Below are positions 17,872 to 26,771 of a stretch of 64,000 bases of DNA, piece by piece. Source of the DNA: CAZBRS01 sp964494475 (GTDB taxonomy: Bacteria; Myxococcota_A; UBA9042; CAZBRS01). Made by a program: the position numbers and the translations under genes. Location: NCBI GenBank assembly GCA_964494475.1, contig CAZBRS010000033.1, forward strand, positions 5,111 through 69,110, written 5' to 3'. The first letter of the stretch is position 1, and every line of letters starts with the position of its first letter. Below the pieces are notes generated by a model. That model searched no databases. It saw nothing but the letters and a program-made list of their open reading frames with translations, and was not told the origin of the DNA.

Positions 17872-18161
17872 ACTACTGGTTCCATCCAGAAGCCGAAGAC
17901 GAGTTTCTGGCCGCGATCGATTACTACAACGCCTGCGAGCCCGGACTCGGAGAAGACTTCTTCTACGAAGTGCAGACTGTCATCGGCAACATTCTGACCT
18001 ACCCCGCGGCCTGGGCCCCAATCGAAGCCGACGTCAGGAGATGCCTCACCCACCGGTTTCCCTACGGCGTCGTCTACGGAGTGGAACCGGACGGGGTCGA
18101 GATCCTCGCGGTCATGAACTTGCACCGCAAGCCGGACGCTTGGCGGCACCGGATTGCATGA
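17868..18161 (+). CDS. RelE/ParE-family toxin
   Basis: 97 residues starting at the ATG that overlaps the antitoxin stop. Matches the ParE/RelE-type layout: HPEAEDEFLAAIDYYNACEPGLGEDF in the first helices, then RRCLTHRFPYGVVYGVEPDGVEILAVMNLHRKPDAW in the C-terminal sheet, with the conserved RxxPY and HxxRxPxxW elements. The target (ribosome-bound mRNA or gyrase) cannot be told apart from sequence. A small in-frame extension upstream is not used because the ATGA overlap fits the antitoxin-toxin pair. Confidence 0.87.
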   Translation: MNYWFHPEAEDEFLAAIDYYNACEPGLGEDFFYEVQTVIGNILTYPAAWAPIEADVRRCLTHRFPYGVVYGVEPDGVEILAVMNLHRKPDAWRHRIA

Positions 18162-18212
18162 TCTTGCCCCGAGTCGACCCGTGACCTTTGCGCAGGTGTA
18201 GCGAGGTGCCCC

Positions 18213-19550
18213 ATGGGCGAGACCGTGCGGCTGCAATTCGAAGGCTCCGAGGTCGCGCTCCCGCTGCCCGAGGGGTGGCGCGTGGCCGGCACGTGGCTCC
18301 CGCGCCCGGTGGCCCCGCTCGACGACGTCGAGGGCGCGCTGCAGGCGGCGCTGGCGGCCCCCATCGGGTGCGCTCCCCTCGGCCCCGACGAGTTGACGGG
18401 CAAGCGGGTCCTGGTGGTGGTCGACGACGTGACGCGGCCGACTCCCGTGTACCTCTATTTCCAAACCGTGCTCGACTGGCTCACGGGCCATGGCGCGCGC
18501 CTCGACGACGTGCTGCTGGTGCCGGCCCTCGGCATCCACCGCGACGTGACGGTCGACGAGATGGCCGCCAAGGTGGGGGCCGAGAATCTGGCGGGGCTCC
18601 GTTGGGAGAACCACCGCCCGCGCGATCGCGCCGCCCACGTCGACCTGGGCGTCACGTCGCGGGGCACGCCGGTGCTCCTCAACCGGCGGCTGGCCGAGGC
18701 CGACTTCGTCGTGTGCGTGGGCGCCATCGAGCCGCACCTGCTGCAGGGCTTCGGGGGCGGGCTCAAGATGCTGCTGCCCGGCCTCGCGCACGCCGACACC
18801 ATCGCGGCCAACCACCTGGTGGGGGCCAGCTGGCAGAGGTTCAACTACGTGGGCACGCCCCCCGACCGGAGCCCCATGCGCCTCGACCTCGAGGAGGCCG
18901 TGGCCCGGCTCGGCAAGCGGGTGTTCCTCGTGAACGTGGTCATGAACGAGCGGCTGCAGCTGCACCGCTTCGTGTGCGGCGACCCCATCGCGGCCCACCG
19001 CGAGGGCGTGCGCACCGCCGAGGCCATCTACGCCGCCGCGGTGCCCGAGCCCGCCGACGTGGCCCTCGTCACCTCCGACCCCATGAACGCCGATCTGCGC
19101 CAGGGCATGAAGTGCATCGGCAACGTCGAGCCGGCGGTGAAGGAGGGCGGGCTGGTGCTGGCCCTGCTGGCGTGCCGCAACGGCATCGGCGACATCGCGA
19201 TGCCCCCCAAGGCCCTGTCGAACAAGTGGTTGCGTCGCATCCTGCGGTTCATCGGCCCCAAGCGTGTGCTGGGCTTCGTCGACAAGGTCAAGAAGGGCGC
19301 GGGCGTCGAAGAGCGGTTCATGGCGCACTTCTCGATGCAGGTGGCGCGCAAGCTGCAGCTGGTGGTCTGGTCGCCGGGCCTGCCGGCCGATACGGGCACG
19401 CGCATGGGCCTGTTCGTGCAGGTGGGCTCGCCTGAGCAGCTGCTCGAGGTGGCGAAGCGGTTCGCGCCGCCGAACGCCACGGTGCACGTCTTCCCCCACG
19501 GGGGCGTCACGTACCCAGCGCCGCGCGACCCGACGGGAGGAACGCCGTGA
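18213..19550 (+). CDS. larA: LarA-family nickel-pincer-nucleotide enzyme (lactate racemase-like)
   Basis: 445 residues, ATG behind GCGAGG. The DUF2088/LarA signature residues are present: DDVTRPTP (about 71-78), the His of ALGIH (109), the His and Lys of EPHLLQGFGGGLKMLLPG (175 and 185), and the His of NH (201). In lactate racemase these residues hold the nickel-pincer cofactor and act in hydride transfer. Related LarA homologues act on other 2-hydroxy acids, so the substrate is uncertain. The cofactor genes larB, larC and larE are not in the window. The last codon overlaps the GTG start of the sheath-like gene, so the two are one transcription unit. Confidence 0.87.
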   Translation: MGETVRLQFEGSEVALPLPEGWRVAGTWLPRPVAPLDDVEGALQAALAAPIGCAPLGPDELTGKRVLVVVDDVTRPTPVYLYFQTVLDWLTGHGARLDDVLLVPALGIHRDVTVDEMAAKVGAENLAGLRWENHRPRDRAAHVDLGVTSRGTPVLLNRRLAEADFVVCVGAIEPHLLQGFGGGLKMLLPGLAHADTIAANHLVGASWQRFNYVGTPPDRSPMRLDLEEAVARLGKRVFLVNVVMNERLQLHRFVCGDPIAAHREGVRTAEAIYAAAVPEPADVALVTSDPMNADLRQGMKCIGNVEPAVKEGGLVLALLACRNGIGDIAMPPKALSNKWLRRILRFIGPKRVLGFVDKVKKGAGVEERFMAHFSMQVARKLQLVVWSPGLPADTGTRMGLFVQVGSPEQLLEVAKRFAPPNATVHVFPHGGVTYPAPRDPTGGTP

Positions 19551-20578
19551 AGCCTGGAGCGCCCCTCACCCTCGGCCTGATCGGCGCCTGCCCCAAGGGG
19601 GTGCAGGGTCCCGCGGCGTTCGACGCGTTCGCGCGCTTCCAGCAGCACCTGGGCGAGCTCGAGGCCGTGCCTGCCGGCAGCTACCCCGTGGCGCACGCCG
19701 CGTGCTCGGCGTTCATGAACGGCGTGCCCCGCGTGGCCTTCGCGGGGGTCGACGATGCGGGTCGCCCCGAGGCCTGGGCCCAGGCCGTCACGCGGCTGTT
19801 CGACGCCTGGGAGCCCGCCCTGGTGGCGGCCCCGGGCCTGGTCGATCCGGCGCTCGCGCGGCCGCTGGTCGCGGCGTTCGCGGCGCGCGTCCAGCGGCTT
19901 CGCGATCGGGAGCCCCCGGCGCTGTGGCTCGACGCCCCCGACCGGGCCTCGTCCTCCACCGTGCTCGCCCACGCGATCGCGGTGGGCGCCGACGGCGAGG
20001 GCGTGCGCGTGGCCGCGCCCTGGGTCCCGACCCTGACGCCGGGCCGGCGCCAGTACGAGCGCCTGCCGGCCACCTGCCTGCTGGCGCCGCTGGCCCTGGG
20101 GTGCGCCGGCGAGCTCAAGGGGGTGTCGGAGCCCGAGTCGCCGTTCTCGCTCGACGAATTGGCGCGCCTCGAGGCGGCGGGAGTGGGCGTGCTCGCGTCG
20201 GTGGGACCGCGTCGCCTGGTGGGCGCCGCGTTCCGGCTCGAGCGGTCCAAGGTGCCGCCGTTCGGCGCCCCGAGCGATACGCCCCCGGACTTCGACGAGG
20301 CCGCCACCGCCATCGAGCGCGAGCTCGACGAGCTGTCGGTGCACCTGCAGCACCAGGGCCTGCAGGGCCCCTCGCTCTGGAGGTCGCTGGTGCGCGAGGC
20401 CTCGACGCTCTTGAACGGCTACAAGGCGCGCGGCGTGATCGCGGGCTTCGTGGTGCGCTGCGACGAGTCGACCGGCTGCACGCCCGACGGCCACCCGGTG
20501 GTCGAGGTGGGCCTGGCGGTGCCCAGGCGGGTGGAGCAAGTCGTTCTGCACGTCCGCGGGCGGACGCCCCGAGGGTGA
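19547..20578 (+). CDS. stand-alone contractile-tail-sheath-like protein
   Basis: 343 residues, starting at a GTG that overlaps the LarA stop. The segments align in order with tail sheath proteins of phages and contractile injection systems. The N-terminal part reads LGLIGACPKGVQGP...FDAFARFQQHLGEL, then WEPALVAAPGL. The middle reads WVPTLTPGRRQYERLPATCLLAPL and ELKGVSEPESPFSLDELARLEAAGVGVLAS. The C-terminal handshake-type segment reads GVIAGFVVRCDESTG...VVEVGLAVPRRVEQVVLHV. It is shorter than most sheaths (about 350-500 residues), and no tube, baseplate or other tail gene lies nearby. Its role beside LarA is unknown. The resemblance is my reading by eye, without a search. Confidence 0.55.
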   Translation: MKPGAPLTLGLIGACPKGVQGPAAFDAFARFQQHLGELEAVPAGSYPVAHAACSAFMNGVPRVAFAGVDDAGRPEAWAQAVTRLFDAWEPALVAAPGLVDPALARPLVAAFAARVQRLRDREPPALWLDAPDRASSSTVLAHAIAVGADGEGVRVAAPWVPTLTPGRRQYERLPATCLLAPLALGCAGELKGVSEPESPFSLDELARLEAAGVGVLASVGPRRLVGAAFRLERSKVPPFGAPSDTPPDFDEAATAIERELDELSVHLQHQGLQGPSLWRSLVREASTLLNGYKARGVIAGFVVRCDESTGCTPDGHPVVEVGLAVPRRVEQVVLHVRGRTPRG

Positions 20579-21141
20579 AGCCCGGTCGCTCGGCGAGCCG
20601 CGAGGAGCGACGAGTGGGCGTTGGTGGCCGGCCCAGCGACCGGTGGCTCCCCGTCGCTCNNNNNNNNNNNNNNNNNNNNNNNNNNNNNNNNNNNNNNNNN
20701 NNNNNNNNNNNNNNNNNNNNNNNNNNNNNNNNNNNNNNNNNNNNNNNNNNNNNNNNNNNGGAGAGCCGCGAAGAGCGGCGAGTGGGCGTTGGTGGCCGGC
20801 CCGGCGACCGGTGGTTCCCCGTCGCTCGGAGAGCCGCGAAGAGCGGCGAGTGGGCGTTGGTGGCCGGCCCGGCGACCGGTGGCTCCCCGTCGCTCGGCGC
20901 GGCGCCTGCGGGCGGGGAGCCCCCCGTCGTCGGGCCTCGTACGTTGGGTGGCTATCGGAATCCTCGGGTGGTGGGCTGATCCACCGGCAGGTGGGCACCG
21001 TCGCGCGTGAGGGATGTTGCTCGCCCGTAACCGAGGCTCAGCGGGGCCGGGAGGGGGATGCTCCGCCCGCAGGCGCCGCGCCGAGCGACGGAGCGTCACC
21101 CTCCCGGGCCTGCCCGCACACGCTCGCCGAGCGACCGGGCT
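20579..21141. repeat. repeat element with inverted ends, 68-bp tandem units and an assembly gap
   Basis: A non-coding block directly after the sheath-like gene. Its ends are a perfect 20-bp inverted repeat: AGCCCGGTCGCTCGGCGAGC (20579-20598) and its complement (21122-21141). Inside are direct copies of a 68-bp unit at 20592-20659, 20760-20827 and 20828-20895, nearly identical, each with the hairpin GCCGCGAAGAGCGGC. A second inverted pair of about 31-33 bp lies at 20888-20920 and 21060-21090. The layout resembles a miniature inverted-repeat element in which one unit has amplified. No protein is supported, although several frames stay open because of the base composition. Confidence 0.7.
20660..20759. 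other. assembly gap (100 N) within the 68-bp tandem repeat
   Basis: Exactly 100 N, a placeholder of unknown true length. It falls at the boundary between two repeat units, so the assembler probably failed to resolve the copy number. Confidence 0.95.
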
Positions 21142-21148
21142 CAATCCG

Positions 21149-21180
21149 TTGTCACGTCGACGGGAATATCTCGCTACGCT
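21149..21180 (+). promoter_or_regulatory. predicted promoter of the lipoprotein gene at 21214
   Basis: TTGTCA (21149-21154) followed by GCTACGCT (TACGCT at 21175-21180). Spacing is 18-20 bp depending on alignment. Weak, but similar to the TTGNC...CTANNNT pairs ahead of neighbouring lipoprotein genes. Confidence 0.3.
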
Positions 21181-21213
21181 CGGGATGAACCGCAAGCTCG
21201 TTGGAGGCGCACC

Positions 21214-22140
21214 ATGTCTTGCAGAACCGTTGGCATCGCGACCCATTGGCTCCTTCTGGCCGGGGCCTTCCTTGCGATCGCCTGCGAGAACACCAGCGCT
21301 CGCGTCGACACCGACGTCGCGGCCGATACCGCTGCGGACGCCGTCGACGCCGTCCTGCCGCCGCTCCCCCTGGCCATCGAGCTGGCCGGCTCGATCCGCG
21401 TGCTCGAGGAGCGCTGGGGCGAGGCCACGGAGGGCTCGTCGCGCGTCGAGGTCGTGCTGTGGTCGGGGCCCGTGCCCACCACCCAGAAGGTGACGGCCCA
21501 GGAGGGCGACTGCAAGCTGCTGGTGGGCGCCCTCACGGACCCCTGGAACTGCACGCCCGAGTGCACCTGGGGCGAGACGCTCTGCATCGACGGCGCGTGC
21601 GTGCCCTACCCGGCGCCGGTCTCCGCGGGCGCGATCACGCTGACGGGGCTGCCCGAGCCCGTGACGCTCGCGCCCCTGGCCGACAAGCGCTACCCGGCCG
21701 TGTACGAGCTGCCCGCCGATCTGTTCGACGCGGGCGGCGCGATCCATGTGACCTCGCCGGGCGCCGACGTGCCCGCCCTCGACCTCGCGGCGCGTGGCGT
21801 GGAGCCCCTGATCGCGGAACGCGAGCCCCTGGTGCCCGGCGAGCCCCTGGTGCTCACCTGGACCGTGCCGCCCGAGCCCGTGCCCGGCACACGCATCCTG
21901 GTCGAGCTCATGACCGGCTGGCACGGCTCGCCGAACCTCACCACCATCTGGTGCGAGACCGCCGACGACGGCGAGCTCACGGTCCCCGCCTCGCTCACGG
22001 CCGAGTTCACCATCCCGTCGTGCGGCGAGTGCGAGACCTCGTACCTGAGCCGCTTCACGCGCGACGTGGTCGACGTCGGCCAGGGCCCGATCGAGCTCTT
22101 CGTGGGCTCGCGACTGGCCTTCGTGGCGTGGTGGGAGTAG
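21214..22140 (+). CDS. secreted lipoprotein of unknown function
   Basis: 308 residues from an ATG behind TTGGAGG. Signal peptide with lipobox Cys24, then a short Asp/Ala-rich linker. The remainder looks beta-rich, with two Cys-rich spots (DCKLLVGALTDPWNCTPECTWGETLCIDGACV and SCGECETSYLS, the first split across a loop) that could form disulfides. No known domain or catalytic motif was recognised. It is followed 71 bp later by another large lipoprotein gene with its own promoter-like sequence, so the pair may be regulated separately. Confidence 0.7.
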   Translation: MSCRTVGIATHWLLLAGAFLAIACENTSARVDTDVAADTAADAVDAVLPPLPLAIELAGSIRVLEERWGEATEGSSRVEVVLWSGPVPTTQKVTAQEGDCKLLVGALTDPWNCTPECTWGETLCIDGACVPYPAPVSAGAITLTGLPEPVTLAPLADKRYPAVYELPADLFDAGGAIHVTSPGADVPALDLAARGVEPLIAEREPLVPGEPLVLTWTVPPEPVPGTRILVELMTGWHGSPNLTTIWCETADDGELTVPASLTAEFTIPSCGECETSYLSRFTRDVVDVGQGPIELFVGSRLAFVAWWE

Positions 22141-22153
22141 GTCTTCCTCCCCA

Positions 22154-22182
22154 TTGTCGCCGTCGCCCCGACCCGCTATCCT
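22154..22182 (+). promoter_or_regulatory. predicted promoter of the 1458-residue lipoprotein gene
   Basis: TTGTCG (22154-22159), a 17-bp spacer, and TATCCT (22177-22182), 29 bp before the start codon. Consensus match only. Confidence 0.4.
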
Positions 22183-22211
22183 CTCGTCCATCATCGCCCG
22201 GAGGCGCGCCC

Positions 22212-25200
22212 ATGCGCACGTTCGTCGTCGACCTTCTGGTCGGATTCTCCCTGCTGCTGGTCGCCTGCGGTCCCTCGTCCTCGGGGGGCGACGCCACGGG
22301 CCTCCCCGATGCGTCGGGCGAGGTGGGCACCGACTTGCTCTCGGGCGACGGCGTGCCCGTGACCATCGCGTCGGGCGGGCTCGCGCAGGACGACGCCGCG
22401 GCCACGGCGCTCGGCCGCGCCTGGACGCGCGCCACGTCGGCCGCGGTGCACGCGGTGGTGGTGGTCGACTCGCTGGTGCTGCAGGCGACCCCGGGGTTGT
22501 ACCCCTTCACCGACGGCGTGAAGACGGCGCGAACGGCGCTGGACCTGCTGGAAGCCGCCGGCGCCGACCTGGCCGATCTCGCCCGTGCCGCGCTCCCGGT
22601 CGACGCCGTCGTCGCTTCGGCCCTCTCCTCGACCGGGCTCGGAGCCGGCGCCGAGGGAGAGGCCGCGCTGGCCCTGGCCACGCGCGACGCGGGCGTGTAC
22701 GGCGACCTCGCGGCAGTGGGCGACGCGCTGGTGGCCGAGGCGGCGCGTGCTCGCGCGGCCCTGGCGCCGTTGCTCCCCGAGGGCGCCGAGCTGGCCGACC
22801 TGGCCGCGCTGCCCGCGGCCCTGGCCGAGCTGCGCGCGACCGCTCCCGTGGTGCTGGTGGCAGGGGGCGTGACGGCCTCGATGGGGCACGCCGCAGGTGC
22901 GCCCGTGCCGGGGGCCGACCTCGGCTCGCTGCGGTCGTCCTCGGCGTCGCAGTTGGTCTCTCTGCCTGCCGGCGGCGTGGTGCTGTCGGCCGAGGCCTCG
23001 GCCGAGGGCGTGGCGGGGGCGGTGCCGCTGGCGGGCGAGGGCGGAGCGCTCGCGCTGCGGGGCGACGGTCGCGTGGCGTCGGCGCAGGATCGCGCGGTGG
23101 GCCTGACCCCGACCGAGGCCACGGCGGTCGCCGGGGAGGCCGTGAGCGTGCTCTTCGCGACGGCCTCCACGGCCCTGGTCGACGCCACGACCGCCGATCC
23201 GGGGGCGGCGTGCTGGCTGCAGGCCGCGCCTGACCCCTCCTCGTGCGCGCCTGCGGCGTCGCCTTTCCTGGCGCCGGGCGGCTACCAGGATCCCGTGGCC
23301 GGATGGTTCTACGTCGACGCCGACAAAGGCCTCTCGCCCGCGGTCGCGCGCCAGATCCGGGCCGGGCTCGACGCGACCGAGATCACGGCGGCGCTGCCCG
23401 CCGACCCCGACCCACGGCCCGCGCCTCACCTCGACGGCATGAGCCCGATGTCGGGGGCGGTGGGCACGTCGATCACGCTGACGGGTACGGGCTTCGGCAC
23501 CGACCCTTCGCGGGTGGTGGTCACGATCAGCGGCGGCCTGATGCAGAAGGTGGCGCCCAGCAGCCTCAGCGATACGTCGCTCACGTTCACGCTGCCGGCC
23601 GGCTGGTACCCGCCCCCCCTCGATCACGCGTGGTGCGTCGGCGAGAACCGCGAGGTGGTGAGCGCGCTCATCTGGATCACGGTCAACGGGGTCGACGGCT
23701 CGGCCGACCAGGCGCTGTACTTCGAGGTGACCGACCTGCCGCCGTGCCCGCCCTCCATCCAGGGCGCGCCCTGGCCGGCCGTGGCGAGCCCCGGCGACGA
23801 GGTCGCGCTCTACGGCGTGGGCTTCGCGAAGGACCCGGCCCAGAACCTGATCGAGTTGGCCGGCCGCGCGTTCCCGGCCACGGGCTATGCCCCCGATCCC
23901 TACCTGGAGTACGACGGCGTCGGCACCCTCACGTTCGTGCTCCCCGTGGGCGCACAGGGCGGCCACCTGCGCGTCAAGCGCCTCGACGGCCTCGACATCT
24001 GGAGCGAGCCGGTAGATATGGGCGTGCAGCCGGCCACCGTGCCGGTGCTCGCGGCCGGCGACGAGGCCGACGGCCTGTTCGTGCCGTGCTGGGCCATCGA
24101 CCAGGGCCAGCCCACCGAGTCGGTCCACTGCGTCGGGCACTCGTGGTTCCTGGGGGGCGCGAGCCTGTTGAAGCTGCGGGGCCTGAGCGACCTGCCGGGC
24201 CCGGGGCAGATCCTGATCGACGTGACCACCCGGAGGGGCACGGCAGGGCTGCTGGCGCGCGTGCTGGCCGACGATCGCGTGCTGGTGAACCCCCCCGGAG
24301 CGCTGGTGGCCGGCCTCGAGCCCGGCGAGACCGTCACGTTCCGCGCGCGCGGCTACGAGCTGTTCAACTTCAAGGAGCGCGTGTCCGAGCCGCTGACGCT
24401 GACCGTCGGCGAGCGCCTGGTGGTGGGCCGCGCGGTCTGGGTCGACACCACGTTCTCGACCCTCGCCGAATGGCAGAAGCCCCTGCAGCTCGCGCGGGGC
24501 GACGTGCTGGCGGTGCAGATCAACGGGTCGGCGGTGGACCACGTGCTGACCGCACCCGGCCTGTGGGAGGGCGCCCTCGACTTCGGCCAGGCCGGCACGA
24601 CCCCGGCCGACGTGCCCAACTCGAACATGTTCGCCGGCCGCGCCGTGCGGCTCGACGTCGCGGGGGCCTACACCGTCACGAACCAGACGACGGGCAGCAC
24701 GCTGCCCGTCGAGGTGCAGGAAGAGGGCACCTGGGCCGGCGTGGGGTACGGCTGGTGGGACACCTCGCCCCAATGGGTGGGCGTGCAGGGCGCGCGCTTC
24801 GGCTGCGGAGGCGTCGACGTGACCATCCCCCCCGGCGCGCTGCCCGTCCACGACGGCGTGGGCGGCGCATACACCGTGACGTGTCAGCACCACCCCCTCG
24901 ACGCGCTGGGTGCCACCCCCGGTTTGCCCCAGCTGACGGCGGGCTCGTACCTCACCAAGGTGATCTTCGACCCCGAGCCCGCCGAACTGCTGAAGCCCGT
25001 GACGATCGTCGTGCCGTTCACGATGGAGGGGCGCACCACGCCCCCCGAGGTGGGCCTGATGGACCCGGCCAGCGGCCTGTACGCCGCGCTGCCCGCCGAC
25101 GTCGACGAGGCCGCGCTGAAGGTCACGTTGACGTTGCCGGCAGGCACCTACGCGGCCCCGCCGCCCGCGACCATCGTCCCGGGGGCCTCGTTCCCCAAGC

Positions 25201-26588
25201 TGTCGTTGAACACCACGGCCGGTTCGATCGGCGTGTTCTCGTGGAAGAGCACCAAGGGCACGCTCACCGACGACGAGCGCAAGCTGCAGGTGCAGTGGGT
25301 CGACGGCACCGGCGCGGGGCAGGTGAGCCAGGCCTTCGCCGAGGAGGTGTTCGAGACCGCCGTCCGCACCTGGGACTTCCTGACCGGCCGTGACTGGCCC
25401 GCGCCCGACGGCTGGATGGGCGGCTGGGTCACCCTGACCATCGCGGACCTGGGCTCGGGCGACAACGTGAAGGGCTCGACCACCAAGGGCGTGTTCGGGC
25501 AGCCCTGGGTCACCATCAACTCGAACCTGGCCTCCGGCAAGGCCCTGAAGACCACCGTGAGCCACGAGATGGGCCACGTGTTCCAGCGGCAGCTCACCAC
25601 CAACTTCAGCCTCAAGTGGATCGACGAGGCCTCGGCCAACTGGATCGCCGTGGGCACGCTCGGCAGCGACGCCGACATCTCGGCCGACATCGCGGGCTCG
25701 GCCGAGTTCCCCGCCGTCGCGTTCCCCGGCACGTTCGGTTCGGGCTACGACGAGGACCAGGGCTACGCCGCGGGCGCGTGGGCGGTGTGGCTCGAAGAGG
25801 AGTACGAAGGGTCGATCCTGAAGCTCTACCAGGCGCTCCAGTGGGGCCCCGGGGCCTGGGCCGACGCCTGGAGCACCCTGGCCGGCGCCACGGGCAAGAC
25901 CATGTCGGACCTGACGGCCGAGTTCGCCACTGCCTACTGGACCCAGACCCTCGGGGTGGTCCACGACCTGTCGCTCTCCCTGAAGACCTGGACGCTCGCG
26001 CCCACGTTCGGCGTGACCCTCACCGACACGCGCCCCGGCTACAGCAGCCTGCGCCACGACCTGAAGATCCCCGCCGACGTGGCCGCCGAGTGGAGCGGTC
26101 GCGATCCGATCGTCCGCGCCACGGGTCTCTCCACCGGCGTCACCGTCGACGTGTACTCGGACACCGGTACGTGCGGCGCGCCCGTCACGTCGCTCTCGAA
26201 GCTGGTCACGCTCTTCTCCGACACGCCCCGCCTTCGTCTGCCGGCCTTCGCGGGCACGACGTGCTACCGCGTGCTGATCACGAACTTCGGCAGCCAGGAC
26301 AGCGGCGCCCTCACGGTGAGGCTGGCCCTGCCCACCATCACCTCGCTCGCCCCGACCTCGGGAAAGAACGACGGAGGCTACCCCGTCACGATCTCCGGCA
26401 CCGGCTTCGGCGCCGTGCAGGGGCAGGTCTCGATCGCCGGTTTCCCGCTGACCGTCACCTCGTGGACCGACACGGCCATCACCGTGACCATGTTGAACGC
26501 CGGTACGCAGCTCGGGTTCATGAACGTGAAGGTCCTGACCGACGAGCAGGCCTGGACGAACGCGGCCCCGTTCACGTTCGTCGACTGA
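22212..26588 (+). CDS. giant lipoprotein with TIG domains and an HEMGH metalloprotease-like region
   Basis: 1458 residues. Lipobox Cys19 is followed by an Ala-rich helical region (about 60-350), then two IPT/TIG immunoglobulin-like domains beginning near residue 407 (LDGMSPMSGAVGTSITLTG) and near 515 (ASPGDEVALYGVGFA). Further beta-rich modules come next. The zinc motif HEMGH lies at 1118-1122, followed after about 19 residues by Glu in WIDEASANW, the arrangement of gluzincin-type metallopeptidases. The C-terminus is a further TIG domain (SLAPTSGKNDGGYPVTISGTGFG). I infer a surface-attached zinc protease; activity is not proven. The start was chosen at the ATG that begins the signal peptide; the frame stays open far upstream by composition only. 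Confidence 0.78.
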   Translation: MRTFVVDLLVGFSLLLVACGPSSSGGDATGLPDASGEVGTDLLSGDGVPVTIASGGLAQDDAAATALGRAWTRATSAAVHAVVVVDSLVLQATPGLYPFTDGVKTARTALDLLEAAGADLADLARAALPVDAVVASALSSTGLGAGAEGEAALALATRDAGVYGDLAAVGDALVAEAARARAALAPLLPEGAELADLAALPAALAELRATAPVVLVAGGVTASMGHAAGAPVPGADLGSLRSSSASQLVSLPAGGVVLSAEASAEGVAGAVPLAGEGGALALRGDGRVASAQDRAVGLTPTEATAVAGEAVSVLFATASTALVDATTADPGAACWLQAAPDPSSCAPAASPFLAPGGYQDPVAGWFYVDADKGLSPAVARQIRAGLDATEITAALPADPDPRPAPHLDGMSPMSGAVGTSITLTGTGFGTDPSRVVVTISGGLMQKVAPSSLSDTSLTFTLPAGWYPPPLDHAWCVGENREVVSALIWITVNGVDGSADQALYFEVTDLPPCPPSIQGAPWPAVASPGDEVALYGVGFAKDPAQNLIELAGRAFPATGYAPDPYLEYDGVGTLTFVLPVGAQGGHLRVKRLDGLDIWSEPVDMGVQPATVPVLAAGDEADGLFVPCWAIDQGQPTESVHCVGHSWFLGGASLLKLRGLSDLPGPGQILIDVTTRRGTAGLLARVLADDRVLVNPPGALVAGLEPGETVTFRARGYELFNFKERVSEPLTLTVGERLVVGRAVWVDTTFSTLAEWQKPLQLARGDVLAVQINGSAVDHVLTAPGLWEGALDFGQAGTTPADVPNSNMFAGRAVRLDVAGAYTVTNQTTGSTLPVEVQEEGTWAGVGYGWWDTSPQWVGVQGARFGCGGVDVTIPPGALPVHDGVGGAYTVTCQHHPLDALGATPGLPQLTAGSYLTKVIFDPEPAELLKPVTIVVPFTMEGRTTPPEVGLMDPASGLYAALPADVDEAALKVTLTLPAGTYAAPPPATIVPGASFPKLSLNTTAGSIGVFSWKSTKGTLTDDERKLQVQWVDGTGAGQVSQAFAEEVFETAVRTWDFLTGRDWPAPDGWMGGWVTLTIADLGSGDNVKGSTTKGVFGQPWVTINSNLASGKALKTTVSHEMGHVFQRQLTTNFSLKWIDEASANWIAVGTLGSDADISADIAGSAEFPAVAFPGTFGSGYDEDQGYAAGAWAVWLEEEYEGSILKLYQALQWGPGAWADAWSTLAGATGKTMSDLTAEFATAYWTQTLGVVHDLSLSLKTWTLAPTFGVTLTDTRPGYSSLRHDLKIPADVAAEWSGRDPIVRATGLSTGVTVDVYSDTGTCGAPVTSLSKLVTLFSDTPRLRLPAFAGTTCYRVLITNFGSQDSGALTVRLALPTITSLAPTSGKNDGGYPVTISGTGFGAVQGQVSIAGFPLTVTSWTDTAITVTMLNAGTQLGFMNVKVLTDEQAWTNAAPFTFVD

Positions 26589-26705
26589 ACGGCGTCGTGT
26601 GAAGAAATTCACCACCTCGCGACATCCAATCCCCACGCCCGCCCACCCGGGGTCCGGGCCCCGGCCCCGCCGCGGGAACAATACCAAACGATTACGAAGG
26701 CTTGC

Positions 26706-26734
26706 TGGACTTGGCACGCCGCGTGCTGTACTAT
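26706..26734 (+). promoter_or_regulatory. candidate promoter of the Cys-rich anchored protein
   Basis: Two readings overlap. A sigma-70-like pair is TGGACT (26706-26711) and TACTAT (26729-26734) with 17 bp. A sigma-54-like element is TTGGCACGCCGCGTGCTG (26711-26728) with GG at 26713-26714 and GC at 26725-26726, separated by the required 10 bp. Either could serve the gene starting at 26772. Confidence 0.4.
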
Positions 26735-26771
26735 GCACCAGAACCATGGACGCTCACCGAAGGAGGACCCC

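Noticed and set aside
18213..19550. Complete lactate racemase maturation operon
   Set aside because: Only the LarA-like gene is present; larB, larC and larE are not in the window, so maturation must come from elsewhere in the genome.
19547..20578. A prophage or contractile injection system locus
   Set aside because: Only one sheath-like gene is present; tube, baseplate, ATPase and tape-measure genes are absent.
20581..21010. Protein-coding frames across the tandem repeats and gap
   Set aside because: Several frames stay open because the unit length is not a multiple of three and the sequence is GC-rich; no start signal or known domain.
20579..21141. Possible CRISPR array in the 68-bp repeats
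   Set aside because: The 68-bp units are directly contiguous with no unique spacers, and no cas gene is nearby.
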